DNA of 64,000 nucleotides from Cryptomeria japonica (GCF_030272615.1 NC_081406.1:458082072-458146071); one strand, 5' to 3'; counted from the first letter of the stretch, positions 21,475 to 35,425 are shown. The notes: generated from the letters alone by a model not told the origin. Numbers and translations: made by a program.

Positions 21475-22668
21475 TGTCACAACCCTCCTTTATCACCTTT
21501 GGATTAAAACACAAACTCTATTATATTTCTTTTAGCTAAACTATTGAATGAATATTATAAAGGAATAAAAATAATAAATCACACACACACATGGAAAATA
21601 TAATTTTTTTTTCTTAATTATTTATTTAAATTTTCTCACCCAAATAATGGCACATGTTGTAGAAAGAATAAGAAGCTTCTAGAGGCTTCTCCACCACCTT
21701 GCATGTAACTCCTCCCACTAAGTCTAATCAATTTGCATGAAGGCCAAATTGGGAGAGAATCTCTATTTTTTAATTAAAAAAATTAGGTAGTGGAATTTGG
21801 AGATTTTTCTTATAAAAGATGTACAAGTTTTAAAAAAAGGGAGTTGGCAATTCCATAAAGAAATTCTTCAAGTAATTTTTTTCTTTTGTAGTCATATTTT
21901 CATTTTTTAGCTAAGATTTTTGCTTTGGAGGACTTCTCTTCAAGTTTGAAGGATCAAGGGAGATTCATAGAGGATTCTACACCATTTTCAAGCACCTAGG
22001 TTCTTTCAAATTTAGTTTTTTCATGCATCTTATTCTTGCTGCAAATTAGAGTAGATTAAATTGTTTAAGAAATTAGAATCATTTGTTTCAAATTTTGATG
22101 AGAATTAGATTCATTTGTTTTCAGATCCTTGATAAGAATTAGATCCATTAGTTTCAAATTTTGATAAGAATTAGATTCATTGTTTAAGAAGTTAGATCCA
22201 GATTAAATTGTTTAAAATTTCTTATTAAGTTTTAGATTGATTCTTGCTGAAGAACTAAATCAGAACCATCTTTATCTCCTTTCTCTAGAATCATTTCTCT
22301 GGTTATTGATTAAAAATCTGAAACCTTATCTTTGAAGATATCTCGCTGTGATCATTCTCTCTATGATTTTCTCATTTTCTGGTTATCTAAATTCTCTGTA
22401 AAAATATAATTAATATTTCTTCTCTGTGAATAAATTTTCTTTGTGTGTACAAATAAATTTATCTCTCTTCTCTGTGAATAAATCTCTCTGTGTAAAGAAC
22501 AAAGGAATAAATAATCCCTCTCTGGTTATTTCTCTATCGTATTTTCGTTCCTGGAACTTAATCAGTATTCTCTCTAACATTAATATTTTTTTTTACATAC
22601 CTGTTATCTACTCTTCTCTGCGTGATTTTCAATAATCTGGAAATGCAATCCTCTTGCATATAAAAATG

Positions 22669-22700
22669 CACACACACACACACATATATATATATATAAA
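22669..22700. repeat. (CA)n(TA)n microsatellite
   Basis: A short CA repeat runs into a TA repeat and then an A-rich run, inside the 3' LTR. Confidence 0.85.
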
Positions 22701-24508
22701 ACAAAAAAAATAAAATTATTTCAAACTTTAACGCACGGCATTCAAAATTGCCATGAGATGGCTAGCGGAAGGCATGCACGTGCGGTGTTTAATGAAACCG
22801 CCGCAGGGGGTATGGAGGGGCCCGTGGTGTCCCCTCAACCCTGCGAGCCTGCGCATGCAGGGCCGCAGGGGTGATGGGACCCGTGGTCCCCACCCCGCAC
22901 CCCTATTTACTATCTTAAAAAAAAACAAAGCCCTTTTTGCCATTTAGTTTATAATTAGTTTTTTTTACTATTTCAAAATTTGAAGTTTTTAATTTGGGCT
23001 TTAAAAAAAATAATAATAATAATCTAAGTTAATTACTATTTAGTTAAATTTTTAAGTTTGATAATAATGACATTTAGGAAATAATGATTTTTTTTTTTCC
23101 TTAGTGTAAATTTTAAGATATTGAATTTCGGCTTAGAAAAAAAAGGGATTAATGTGTAGCAAGTTCGTAATTAAATTATCCTTAGTAAACTTTATAATTG
23201 TAGACTATATTCTCTTAAATTGAGTTACTCAATCCATTAAGAATCATTGGGACACTTGATTGGCCTTTAGAGATTAATTTACATTAATATGATTTGAACC
23301 AAATGCTTAAATTTAATCGCTATTTTTGGATTCGCTAAATCTTCTTATGGCTTGCAAATTTCTCATAGATTAATTACTTTCATTGACGGTTCATAGCATG
23401 CGAATTATTTATGGATTAATTACATTTTTAATGCAAGTACACATGTAATTACTATTATGCAAGTTTCGTGATGGTCATTATTATGCAAATTATACTCCAA
23501 GTAGTTATTTCAATTAAATAAAATTTTACGCTTTCATTTCGTGATTATTTCAAGCATGATGTTTTCGTAGTTATAAAACTAAACAAAGGAAGTTGGAAAA
23601 CCAAAACTAGCAGCGTTCGATATATACGGTGCCTCTGGGTCACGCTTACGAGTAATGCCGTCATGTTGAACTACTGCACTTAACGCCTAATAAAGCTGCA
23701 TTAACAACGTCTGTGGCATCGTCCCTATAAATCATCGGGGAGTAATAAGGGTCACTTGGAAGTTAAAATCCAAGGGGCGGGTAATCCCCCTTGGATCGAT
23801 AATTTAATAAGATAACTTTTAAATGATTTTGACATCCGTTGAGATAAACCATAGTAAACCCCTTTTAGGGATGATCAAGTTAAATGCTTTTATGAAATTG
23901 ATTTTTATCTTGAAGGGATATTGGTGATTTGCAATTTGGTGAAGGGTGACACTCATGATAAGAATTAGGATCTAGTTATTTTAGGCCACAAGCAATAGGC
24001 CATCTTGAGACTTTGCTTAAGCGCTACCATCGTGGGTAGCAACCGTAGAGAAACTGTCTGGGACATTGACCCTAGAAAGGGTTGCGTACCCACAAATCAG
24101 TTTACATCAAACCATAGAATAGAAAATAGAACTACATACTTTACGCCTTGATCCCATGCCGAAGCAAGTATGTAGGCAGTCTTGGGATGGAGTTGTCCAT
24201 CATACTCAGGCATTCGTGGGTGGGGTCTAGGCTTGGCTAAGTAAGAATCCTAATTGAAAGATAAGATAATTAAATTGAAAAAGAAATTCAATGCATACAC
24301 GGACGGAATCCCGTATGGATTTGCTTGACTTCCCGAGGCTTTAAGCCAAATTCCGAGGTGGAATTCAAGCTTGTATTATTTTAATTACTCCTAAGGACAG
24401 CGACCTCGGTGCACTTTTGTTAGAAGAGTGTAATACTTAGTGAGTGGCTCAGGACTCGAATGGTCCCGATGAGTCTAAGTCTCTGGCCAGAGCATCTCCT
24501 ATCCCATT

Positions 24509-24690
24509 TGGATAGATGCCTACCCCGTATGGGTAGATGCCTATCCCGTTTGGATAGATGCCTACCCCGTATGGGTAGATGCCTATCCCGTATTGGATAG
24601 ATGGAATCTATGTCCCGTATGGACAATTGCCTAACCCATATGGTTAGATGCTCAACCTGGATGGATGAATGCCTAATCCTAAATGGATGG
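24509..24690 (+). repeat. Minisatellite, about 21-bp units
   Basis: About eight degenerate copies of a unit around GGATAGATGCCTACCCCGTA alternating with GGGTAGATGCCTATCCCGT. Two slightly different units alternate, suggesting a higher-order period of about 42 bp. It lies near the right end of the chromovirus LTR. Confidence 0.85.
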
Positions 24691-25230
24691 ATGCCCAGAG
24701 TATGCAATTGAATAAAACATAATGTTTATATTAAACAAAAAAAAAGAGTACTCAATTTTTGTTGAATCAATTTTGGTGGGTTATTAAAAATGTATTGTGT
24801 TCAAACTCAATTGGAAGGAAATATTTTATCCCATAAACTATTTCATATGGTGTAAACAAGTTGTAGTCTTAGTAACAATCTATCAAAGAAATTGGCCTAT
24901 GCCATATTTAAGTACCTTAGTAACAAACTATCAAAGCCTCTTTGATATAAAATATCACCAAGGATAGTGAAGTATGGTGTACATTGGAGGAAAGTTTTGT
25001 GTTATTTATGTGAAAGGTTAGGTGGTGAAGTTTGACCATGGTGGTAAGCGTAAATATCATGATACTAAGGTGAATAAGGACCAATAAGCTGTCATATAAG
25101 TTCAAAATTAGGGACATTGTGTGGGTATTAATAATTTCTCAACAAGAACTTAGAATGTCGACTATTCTGTGGCATATCCAAGACACATTCAATTATGGCT
25201 ATAGTATCATCAACTAGATTGTTTTTCCAA

Positions 25231-25494
25231 CTAGATTTGGAAGAAATTATTCTTGAAACTATTTGCCATGTATTTGTAGGTGATCAATTCACCATATTTT
25301 GTTTGATATTCATCATTAACCTTTTTTACTATTAGTTTAGAATAACCATAAACAAGGATGGGTTGGATATTCCATTGAATTGTTATATTAAGACCAACAA
25401 GAAAATCTTTATATTCAACAACATGGTTTGCACATGGAAAGCTAAATCTAAATGCTTTCAACATGGAATTTCCTTGAGTATAAACAAGATTCAA
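25231..25494 (-). pseudogene. Archaeal-type RNase H domain of the gypsy relic
   Basis: An 87-codon open stretch. It contains CANHVVEYKDFLVGLNI, VYGYSKLIVKKVNDEYQ and YKYMANSF, which match the extra RNase H of Tat-lineage elements (families usually read NNVAEYEAL and VYGDSQLVVNQV). The Asp of the YGDS motif is Tyr here, so catalysis would be lost. Confidence 0.75.
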
Positions 25495-27044
25495 ACGCTT
25501 GCTCCATGACTAGTACAAGAACAATCGAGACATAACTTCTATATAGAGGGCTCTTCAATAGTAAAGATAGATTCATCAAGATTATCTATAACGAATGGAT
25601 GATTATCTATAAGAGGTGCCTTAAATAATTGATCCATATAAACCTATGCTTTAATTTCTTTTTTATCTTAAAACTTATTGTCAAATTCACCTAGCAACAT
25701 TACCCTCTTAGCCATATTAATTGTAAGAGAATTTTTGAATAAGAGGCATTTGAATGGATCCAATTAATAAATGAGATTTGCTTGGTGACTAAGCATGTAA
25801 TGTCACAATTTTTGTGTACAAAAAAGACTACTAAACATTACCATTCCATAGAAATATAGGAAAGCTCATTTTTCATGAGTGTTTGATTGATAATAGATTG
25901 TTTCCTCACAATCTTGTTTATCATTTTGTGCTAAGAGTGCACCCAAGGAGACTAATATAGTTGATATGTAGAAGTATGTGATTATTTTAATAGGAGACAT
26001 AAGAACCATTGGTGATGCAATATAGTCTTTGATATGATCAAAATATTCTTAGTAGGATTCATTCCATTGAAACCCACCATTTTTCTTGAGAAGGTGGGGA
26101 AATGGTTGGCATTTGTAAAAAGTTGTGCTATTAATCTTCATATGGCTAGTAGCTTTCCTTGAAGTCAATTATATTATTTTAAAATTTTAAAGGGGTGGCA
26201 TATCCATGATAGTTGCAAACTTAGAAATATAAACATCTATATATCATTGAGATATAATAAAGATCAATATTTTTTTGATGTTATACCAAAAATACATTTC
26301 TTAGAATTAAGGCATATATATATATAAGGATTCAAATATAAAATCAAGGACATGAGTGGTATTCTCTTATTTTCTATTTTCCCCTTTGAAATATCGTCTA
26401 AATAAACTTCCACAATTTCTATGGAGCATGTCATGAAATGTAACTATCATTGCCCTCTAATAAGTAGCTCCCACATTTATCCATCTAAAGTGTCACTTGA
26501 TAGAAAAAGATACCTCAACGGAATTATGAAAGAAATTTTTTGTTGGTCTATAATAACATTTCAAAATATGATTACAACTCAAAAAACTATCCACAAGTGA
26601 TAGCATTTTATAACTAGCTACGAGATCAATAATTATGCCAATGTTGGAAGGATGAAAATCATCTTTTGGGCAAGATGCAATAACATATTTGAAGGATATA
26701 CATATGCATATTCCTTTTATCTTTTTTGACATGAATTATAATGGATATCCATTCAAGATAGTCATTTGGGAGTATGAAGTTAACATTTAAAAGTTTTTGT
26801 AGTTCTTCTTTGACTAGTAGGGCAATTTTAGGATGCATCTAATGTAGTTTTCCTTAATTGAAACTTAGCATTAAAAAAACCATGCATGGAGGTGAACCAA
26901 AATAGAAGGGTCCAATCCAAACATGTTAGCATAGGACCAATAAAAATATATGAAATGTGCTTTGCAAAATTGATGACACTCTGTGTTCTTTTGGAGGATT
27001 TTAAGATGTAAATATATAGATTATTTTTTATCCCCAAATTTTTA

Positions 27045-28234
27045 TGAATACTAAGAGGTGGGGGGGGGGGTGAATTACTATGCCCAAACTTTTAACAAAA
27101 CTCTTAAGCAATTTTACTACAGACTAGTATAGTAGTTTAAACAATAAACAGATTAAAACACAAACAAGCCAAATAGAAAATAGAGAATTCACCCACATAA
27201 GCACAATCACCATAACACAAGATATTTTGACGTGGAAACCCAAATGGGAAAAACCATGGTGAGTAAAACTCACAAGTTAACTATCTGCAGAATAGTAACC
27301 AGACCGATTAAGGTCAGATCGGTTAAGGTCAGATCGGTTAAGGTCAGATCGGTTAAGGTCAGACTGGTTAAGGCCTTACAATTTTCTTCATCAGAATAGA
27401 TCTTGTTAGGAATCTAGATCTCTGTTACGAGATAAGTCCTATTAAAGACTACATTGTTAAAGGATTTCAGATTCACAACTATGAACCACCTTGTTAGAGG
27501 ATTTAAAAAATGTTTGACTGGGCCTACCCGGTTAAGGATTTCAGACTTGTCAAAGAGATTAGTAATCAACAAGTGAATGATCTAGACAATAGCATAGAAT
27601 GCTTGATTAGATCCTTGACAACTCTTTGTTAATACATTGCAACATTACTTCAGTCTTTTATCATTTTCGTGTTCAATCTCTATTGCATGATGCTTTTATA
27701 ACAACTCCACTTCTTCAACATACATACACACATACATTCATTCCTATAAAAACCCTAGACATGATGTCCTTAAATAGGAAGCTGATTTCATGTCGGTCCA
27801 ATGAGATTGGATTACAATTTCCTAGGTTCAAAGCATCTAGACACATTTGGTAACATGACATAGAAGCACCGCCAAAGTGTCGGTGGATGATAACTCATCA
27901 CACTCTACCATTTTACTTCTTAAGCACAATATACCAATAAACAAAGACTGGTAAACTGGAACATAGTGTTTCGATAGAAAATATTGACTGCCACTAGGGG
28001 TCCTTGTTCTGCTTGAGGTCTTCATACCACTTGAGGTCTTCAGTCATGCTTTGACCAAAAAGCATTTTCTGCAAAACATCGATAGTCTTCTACAAACAAA
28101 GACTATTCATTCAATGGCATATAATACCAGTGTGAACAATACAACACATATTACTGGTGGAGATTAACTCATACATAAAATAAGTGTGTGTCCATCAATG
28201 ACAATCACAACTAAACATCATCAAAATACCAACA
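27045..28234 (-). mobile_element. Solo LTR, Ty1/Copia type
   Basis: On the minus strand it starts TGTTGGTATTTTGATG (at 28234) and ends in the C-rich TTCACCCCCC tract typical of the copia LTRs in this window. It shares with the 46-53 kb element the motif GGAAACCCAAATGGGAAAAA. Internal element sequence is lacking on both sides, and gypsy relic flanks it. A clean target duplication is not evident at the borders I chose (left border within a few bases). Confidence 0.65.
27303..27375 (+). repeat. 15-bp tandem repeat in the solo LTR
   Basis: About five copies of GATCGGTTAAGGTCA with minor changes. The unit resembles the scattered AACCGGGTGATCTTTAA-like segments in the other copia LTRs, so it may be a local expansion of an LTR motif. 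Confidence 0.85.
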
Positions 28235-28867
28235 AATTTATGTCATTTTTATTTTCAATCAAGATTGCTAAGTGATATTTTCATTGTGGAAGTGCTAGGG
28301 GAAGATTGGATTCCTCATGTAATAAGGCCTCTAAGAGTTTTTCATCACTAAACAAATCTTTATTTTCATCTTTTCTATGTTTGATAGCACATTAGAGAGG
28401 GTTTCTCTAGGGGATTTTTAAAAAAAAAGTACGACTAAGGAACTCTTCCTCTTCCCCAAAATAGATAGTGGTATCAAGATTGATTTCAAATTATTTTATA
28501 TGATCTCTCATTTTAATACCATTGCAGACTTCCAAGAATTTGACAATTATGTCATTATCTTGAAATGTTTTTAAAGGCATGAGGTTTTGCTAGTCTCAAT
28601 TAATAAATGACGCATATATAAGTTTTGTGGAAGAGATTGGTGATATATAAAAAATTGAAAGAGGCAAGATGGTCCATCCCATGGTATTTTCAATATTGTC
28701 AAAGGTTTCCTTTGTATTCATAGAAGCTACACGGTGTACATTATTTTTCTAATTAAGTAGCATGTATCCTAATCAATGACGGTGAACATTGTATTGTACT
28801 TGAATCAATTCAAGAATATCTTACTCATGTTAGGCTAATTTTTACAATTCATGTTTTCACATATATG

Positions 28868-30060
28868 TGTAGACATCTAGAATTGCCTTAATGCCAATGC
28901 CACTTTTACTAATTTTTCCTCTTAACTAATTAAATAATTTAAAAAATATTTAATTCATCCAACTTTATTTTCCTATTCTAAATTTAAAAATTAAAATTCC
29001 CTCTCTTCTCATAATTAAATAATTTTTAATTATTTAATCATCTTATTTTATTGTAATATTAATTGGATATTTTTATTATTTAATTAACCCCCTCATCCCA
29101 TTTAATTAAATAATCTATAATTAAATATCTCTTCCTATCAATTTCTCACAATCAAACAATTATTCCAAATTATTTAATTTACCGATTTATTTAATTGTCC
29201 ATCCCATTTCAAAAATCAATTTCTTCCAAAATAGATAAAATATTTATTTTAATTATTTCTCCTACAACATATGTTTAAAATGGCTAATTATTCCCTCGCA
29301 TTAACTACCACCGACTTCCACTTCAACTCATAATCACCTTTTTTTGATCGAGCCAATTAATCTACCTCACTCCCAATCAATTCAGATAATAGCCTAGTCA
29401 TCTATCCCAATACATCAATCAAGCCAATTGGCTAATCAGTCAGTCTGACTCACATGAGAAATCAACTCTCAATCAAATTGTCTCAACAATCCTCAACCAT
29501 TGATAATTCTGTTGCTATTTTAATGTGAATTGTTGATCAATATCATGAAATCTATAAAAGAAAACCTAATTATCATTCATCAATAATAATAGTCTTCGAA
29601 TTTTTTTGTTATCATGTTGTAGGAAAAGTTTGACGATTTTGAGAGCCATCACATACAACACAAAAAGAAGGAGAGCAATGGAAGTCTCTTTCATGAATTT
29701 GACATTGGGTTTACTTTGTTATTGATTTTTATTTTTTACTCTTACATTGATCGCGATTGAGAATTTAGTAGTTGATTTGAGTTTGTGGTTTCTCATTTGA
29801 TCTATTACATGTTTCACATTTTACATTCGTTACATTTGACATGAACCTGATGTGAAATCATGCATTAATTAAATCTATTTTGTGGGTTTTTAAATCTTTC
29901 AAGTTGCAAGTTTTATGTGCTGCATTCATGGAATCTTCACTACATTTGCTTTAATTGGTAATGCAATTGTAGGTTGCTATGCCACATTCACATAAAATAG
30001 TGATGTGTACACAAAGGAAATTGTCGCAGACACATAAATTCACAATGGGGTGACCCCACA
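28868..30060 (+). mobile_element. LTR-like segment (TGTAGACA start), right end uncertain
   Basis: It begins TGTAGACATCTAGAATTGCC and is followed by AT-rich DNA with AATTAAATAATT runs and CAATCAATT-type stretches. The architecture resembles the minus-strand LTRs at 1-2769 and 56449-59255. No partner LTR, primer site or internal domain was recognised, so it may be a solo or partial LTR. Confidence 0.4.
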
Positions 30061-33000
30061 ATACTTGGTTACACTTTTTGGTACATCTTGATTTTTGTTG
30101 AAATCATACATTTTTTAAGAAAATATAGTGATTTAAGCTAGAAGAGGTTCCATTTGAAGTAATTAATTAAGGAGAGTTAGATCAAAGGCTCTTAGATCAA
30201 AATTTCTTGGATAGAGTCTCTCTACTTCTAAGCAATGGAGTCTCCTTCGCAACTATCAAAATGTTGATTAAAACCCACCTTTACATTAGGTTTTGGTGGT
30301 CAAATGAATTCATTTAAAAGTTTTGAGTTTTAAAGTATTTAGTCCTTATTATAAGCTTTCCAAATAGTATAATTTTTAATATATTTAATTTCATTAAATA
30401 TATTTATGTTTTATTTCTTATGAATTTAGGTTTTTCATCTAAAATTAAGGATGTGTTTCACACATGTGGAGAATTTGAAAAATAGAAAATAAAAATTGTA
30501 CAAAAATATATTTTCCCTAGGTATTGATATCCTCATTTCAACACAAAAAGAAGAAGCTAATTCAAATGCATAAAAAAAGAGTTATGCATTACAAAATATG
30601 CATCTGTCCAAATTCAAATTACTCTATCTTCAAAAATTAACTAAAAAAAATTATGTAACAAAAAATTATAAAAAAATGTCCATTCACTAGATATCAGTGT
30701 GACAATTCCATATTTCAAAAGGCAAGTGGGAGCATTGGAGAAAGGTATTAACATCCATCACAAGACAAAATACATAGGATTAATTGTCACGAACCCTATT
30801 TTTCCATAATTATTTAATTAAGAAAATAATGTTTATTTTTCAAATGAAATTGAAATGAAATAGAACTGTTAATGAAATAAGAAAGGATATCAAATGTACT
30901 GATATGATTTAAATACAATTGAATGATCAGTAATATTTTTTATTGTAAATTGGGATCATCATTTCTAATGAGCGATTGAGTGCAACGTGAATGCAGGAAT
31001 AGGTGAACAATGATGAAGGCGAGAATAGGTTTTAGGTAGAGCTACCTTAGCTCTTGTATTTCGTTAGGATAGATGGAATCTCTCACACACCACATTAGGA
31101 TTTATATTCGCATCTTGAAAATATGGATGATTTAAATGACCTTATTTGAGTGTTTGTTCAAATTGAAAAGATGAATTTGGAATGAGAAGTAGATTGATTT
31201 AAATGTTTATACATGTGCATTAATTGCATGATGTGAGTAGTGTTTGAATTAAATCTAAGTTGTGTGATTGATTGTGAAATATTATGCTTTATTGTTAAAA
31301 GAGATAAAATGTGTAGATGATTCGAAAAGGAATATCGACCCTAGGTTTTATGTTCTATTTAGATATGTATAAATGTATGAAAAAAATTTACTTATGAGTT
31401 TACTTTTGTAAATTGGACAATAGTATAAAATATATATGTATACGAGAAATTGATTTAACCATATACACGTATATCAATATAGTTATAAATATCCAATTAT
31501 CGTGAAATTTGATTTCGTCAGGAATTTTGTTTATGCATATACATATTCATTCGAGATTCAAAATATATATACATTATATGTGTATATGAATTCTAATAAT
31601 AATGCGATCATGAACTTGTAGATATGTATGTAACTATTGTATATGTAAAAAGATTTATGAAATTAAATTATTTAATGAAAATCTGATATATATTTAATTA
31701 TAGAAAAAGGGTTTTTTAAAGAACATGTTATCAAATTTAATATTACATATATATATATAATATAAAAACAACTAAAAGTAAAAGTAAAACAAATTATAAA
31801 AAAATAATAGCAAATGATAGTGGTGGTGGGTTAGTTGTTTAAAAAAAAAAAAATCAACAATAACAAGGGTGGTCGATAGTAATATCGACCACCCCACTTA
31901 ATATGGAATTCATTTATTTTATCCTCTCTACCGTATCCTAGATTGATAATGAATGCTTGTTTCTTAAAAGAGTTAGAAAAATGAAAATGCTTGTATCATC
32001 TAGGCACGCACCAGATTCCATCTTGCCTTTCAAATTTCTTTTGCTAAGCAATTCGTGCAGGGTCGGGTATTGTTGATTGACCAAGAATTTCGGGGAAGCG
32101 TAAGCTTCAAGGTTGGGTGGAAAAAGCGCCTGAATCTTGTTCTTGTCTTCATGCTAGAGATTGCATTGGTGATAGCTTGGGTTGCAGATCAATGGGCGCA
32201 TCTCACCCTTTACTTTGTATTATTTCATTATTGAACTTGCAACAACTTGAAATGCGTAAGTATTGTATGATCGAAATACTACTTTTATCGATTTTTTTGA
32301 ATAAAGAATATTTATCTTTTATAGAAATTTCGTGTTTATTACAATCTAAATGGAATGATCAAATGAAGCTATGGATGGAAAAATGAAATGAAATAGATTT
32401 ATTAATTGATTTATGAGTTTATTTAAGAATAAAGAGTATTTCGGCTATTATTTGAAGTTAGCTCGATTTACGTCTTTACATTAATTTTGTTACATGTAGT
32501 TGAAAATGCCCTTGCAGGTCTGTGTATACAAAAAAATTTAAGCGTAGAAAAGGAATATGAATTATTTGATAGATTGCCTCAAAGAAATAATTTCTCAACC
32601 CCTTGATTGTAGGGGATTAACAAAATGGATTTGTTGAAAAGGCTTTAGAAACTTGCAAACCAAATTAAATGGTAGGTGTGAAGTCAGAGTCTATAATATA
32701 AAAAAATTAGATAAAATGTCATTATAGGGGCGTAACATCTTCAAACATGAGGCCAATGGGGATAAATATTAAAAGGGTCTAATATTTTCTTAAAACTAAG
32801 CTTATGATGAAGGTCTTTAAACCTAAACATGAATTATGCTTTGTCTCTTAATAATAAAGTTTTGATGTGTTCCTTAAAATTTTAATTTCTATACATCAAT
32901 GATTAATATCTTACCTTAGTCCTAAATTATGAAACAATATGTTCATATCCAAGTCAATTGTTTGACTTTGATGTATTACATACTATACACATTAATGTTC

Positions 33001-34204
33001 ATGAGTGAATATTAAAATAATAGGAATTTATTTGAAGATAAAATATAACTTAATTACATGTGAGCACTATAGATCCAAACTCAATAGAAGGTCTGTATTA
33101 TCTAGCTATTAAACATAACATTGATAGCTTGTAAACCAAATAATATGAAATTTTATGCAAGATTATAAAGATCACTCATTTTTAAATTCTCTACCAAATG
33201 ACCATGTAACAATCTCTAGGGCCTATTAGTATTAGTCTCAAATCTTAATACCATTTCTGCATAGATGTGGCCAACAAATCTACTCTAGATCAAGTTCTTA
33301 TCAACTATTGAATTCATTTTATGCCTTGTATTTTTCATACATTATAGAGAGTTGGCTATTATAAATAGTATGTTCTATACATGCTAATCAAATTCCTTCT
33401 ACATGACCTTATCTATTGAATTAATTAGACTTTTGTTTACGTATATAGAGACCTACAACATCTCTAATGGGGCCAAGCACAAGTTGATAGTTGAAACACC
33501 TAAAAAGTCAATAGCTATCATTCTCCACTCATATAATAGCCATTATTTGGTATTTATAAATCTACTATGATATCAATAGTGACCACAAGAGTGACCATGT
33601 ATGTCTAGTCTCCATTAATGAGTGGCTTTAAAACATAATGAGGCATCATGGTTAATTATTTCTTAATTCTTCTTTCTACCATGAAATACCTAGGGTACTA
33701 ATAAAAATATACCCTTTTTATTGTCTAATGTGCTTTAGCACAACACACAAAGTATAAAAACTACTAAAATCAAAATTATAAGCAACTAATGATTACAACT
33801 ATTGGATTTGACCATATAACTTCTTGATTATGGGGTACTACCCAAGAACATACCTTAATAGTGCCATCACTAGATCATGTATTCTCTTTTTATCATAGAT
33901 AAATCTTCAAGGTGATCATCACCCTTGGTGTAAAAATAGGGATATTATTAAACATGCATTTGTAAAAGTAAACCCAAAAATTTAAATGAAAAAAAAAATC
34001 GAACCCAAATTAGATCATACTTTCATTATTCAGATAAGAAATTTCCATAGACAATAACTTTTATCATTCAAGTAAGATATTTCAATAGACAATTACTTTT
34101 TTTGTAAAAGTAGGAATATTGTTGACCTTTATAATAAATGTGTGGTTTTGTATTCACAATTATACTAAGTTCATTCAACATTATAATTGTGGGATATTAC
34201 TATC
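30061..34204. other. AT-rich region without a recognisable gene
   Basis: I see no coding region over 90 codons with convincing composition and no recognisable domain in either strand. A possible LTR start, TGTCACGAACCC, lies at about 30788 and resembles the chromovirus LTR start at 21475, but I found no matching end, primer site or polypurine tract. The 89-codon frame at 32117-32386 has no recognisable features. Confidence 0.5.
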
Positions 34205-35425
34205 TAAAACCCATTCATCATTTTCTTTAATTTTAGCAGCTAAAGCCTTCTCGTCAATATGAGTTGGTTCAATGACAAGTTCAAGAGAATCATCCTTGAT
34301 AACAATAAAGACTCAATCTTTACTGGAGCTTCCATTATTGGTTTCACTTATAGGTTCATCATTGTCATCATCAGTAATGCCAAAATCATCATAACCAACA
34401 TAATAACATGATTTATCCTTATTCCTTCTAAGTCTAGGTCTACTCTGATATTCTGGATTAGACTTATAACTCCTCGCAAATATTTCATGATTCCTAGCAG
34501 TTCTTTCACGACATCTAGAAGAAAAATGAACAATATTATTGCATGAAAAACATTTAAAAGGGACTTTTCCTTCATACTTACTTCCATCCGGTCCCTTACG
34601 AATTCTTCTAGCAATCAAGGCTTCCAACTCCTAAGTTCTTGCTCTTCTCTTTCAATGTCCTCCAAATATTTAGCATACAACTCCTTCCAATCTATCTTCT
34701 ACTTACTGGAGGCAAATGCTTTAAATGCAGTTTCAGTTTTAGTAGCACTTCAAACTCCAAGTTCCTCAAGCTCAAAAGTAGTCAATTTCCCACGTAATGT
34801 ATCTCTAGTAAAAGGGGAACTTGACATTTTGGAGTTCATTAATTATGACAACCTTCATCTTGTAAGCCAAAGGTAGAACTCTCAAAATCTTTGACACAAC
34901 CTCATCCTTACTAACTGATCCACCACAACATTTGATTCCCATGACAATTTCATTTATTCTATCCATGAAAGAACTAATCTTCTCATCTTCCTCCATCTTC
35001 AAAGTTTCCTATCTCACCTAGAAACCTTCAAGTTTTGCAATCTTGACTACTTGGTCACCTTCATAAATATTTTCAAGCTTAAACCAAATCTACTTTGCAT
35101 TCTCCAACTCTATGACATTCAATAGCTTTTCATCAGATAAGGCACTCAACGATGCTTATTTTTCTCGAACGTCATTTCCATCTCTTCTGTGCTTCAGTAG
35201 ATGTTGGTGTTCCAGAATCAGGATCATGAGGTATATACCATTTCTCCATTGTCTCCCAAACTCCATTTCCAATACATCTCAAATGAATCTTCATTCGCTC
35301 CTTCCATATTTTATAATTTGTACCATCAAATCTAGGACTTACCTTCTAATAGGGGTTGAATGTAGAACTTGATGCTAATGCCATCAAATCTCCTCAACTA
35401 GTAAAGATTCTGCAGACATGACCTT
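34205..35425 (-). pseudogene. Ty1/Copia gag and start of protease, minus strand
   Basis: Read leftward from the primer site, the frame shows the gag start region (FDGTNYKIWKERMKIHL near 35340-35280) and then helical capsid segments with stops and shifts. At 35002-34805 it reads DEKISSFMDRINEIV and EVVSKILRVLP. An intact-looking CCHC knuckle, CFSCNNIVHFSSRC, lies within 34627-34313. The protease begins (NDEWVLDS near 34220) and is cut off there. The remainder of the polyprotein is absent to the left. Confidence 0.8.

Larger units (their letters stand above)
21475..24720 (+). mobile_element. 3' LTR of the chromovirus (right end approximate)
   Basis: It begins TGTCACAACCC right after the polypurine tract. 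There is no 5' LTR to compare with, so the right end is estimated from where a minus-strand gypsy relic becomes readable (about 24740). Contents: a long AT-rich 5' part, (CA)n/(TA)n at about 22669-22700, a short GC-rich block (22735-22910) and a 21-bp minisatellite near the right end. No protein-coding gene is seen. At over 3 kb it would be a long LTR, and it may hide another insertion. Confidence 0.6.
24740..28860 (-). pseudogene. Ty3/Gypsy pol relic (Tat/Athila-like), minus strand
   Basis: Degenerate, multiply frameshifted pol domains appear on the minus strand in the order RT, RNase H, second RNase H, integrase. RT pieces lie at 26732-26493 (CPKDDFHPSNIG, MLSLVDSF). An RNase H piece near 26060-25800 reads FDHIKDYIASP and SLGALLAQND. 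The archaeal-type second RNase H is at 25494-25231 (CANHVVEYKDFLVGLNI). An integrase tail near 24890-24750 resembles TPYEIVYG. A block at about 28500-28300 (FGEEEEFLS) may be the protease-RT linker. The dual RNase H suggests the Tat/Athila group. It is interrupted by a solo LTR at 27045-28234. Confidence 0.75.

Noticed and set aside
24509-24690. Possible CRISPR array
   Set aside because: The units are contiguous degenerate minisatellite copies without unique spacers, in a plant-like nuclear context.
32117-32386. 89-codon ORF as a candidate small gene
   Set aside because: No recognisable motif, no start context or splice logic, and composition like the surrounding AT-rich DNA.
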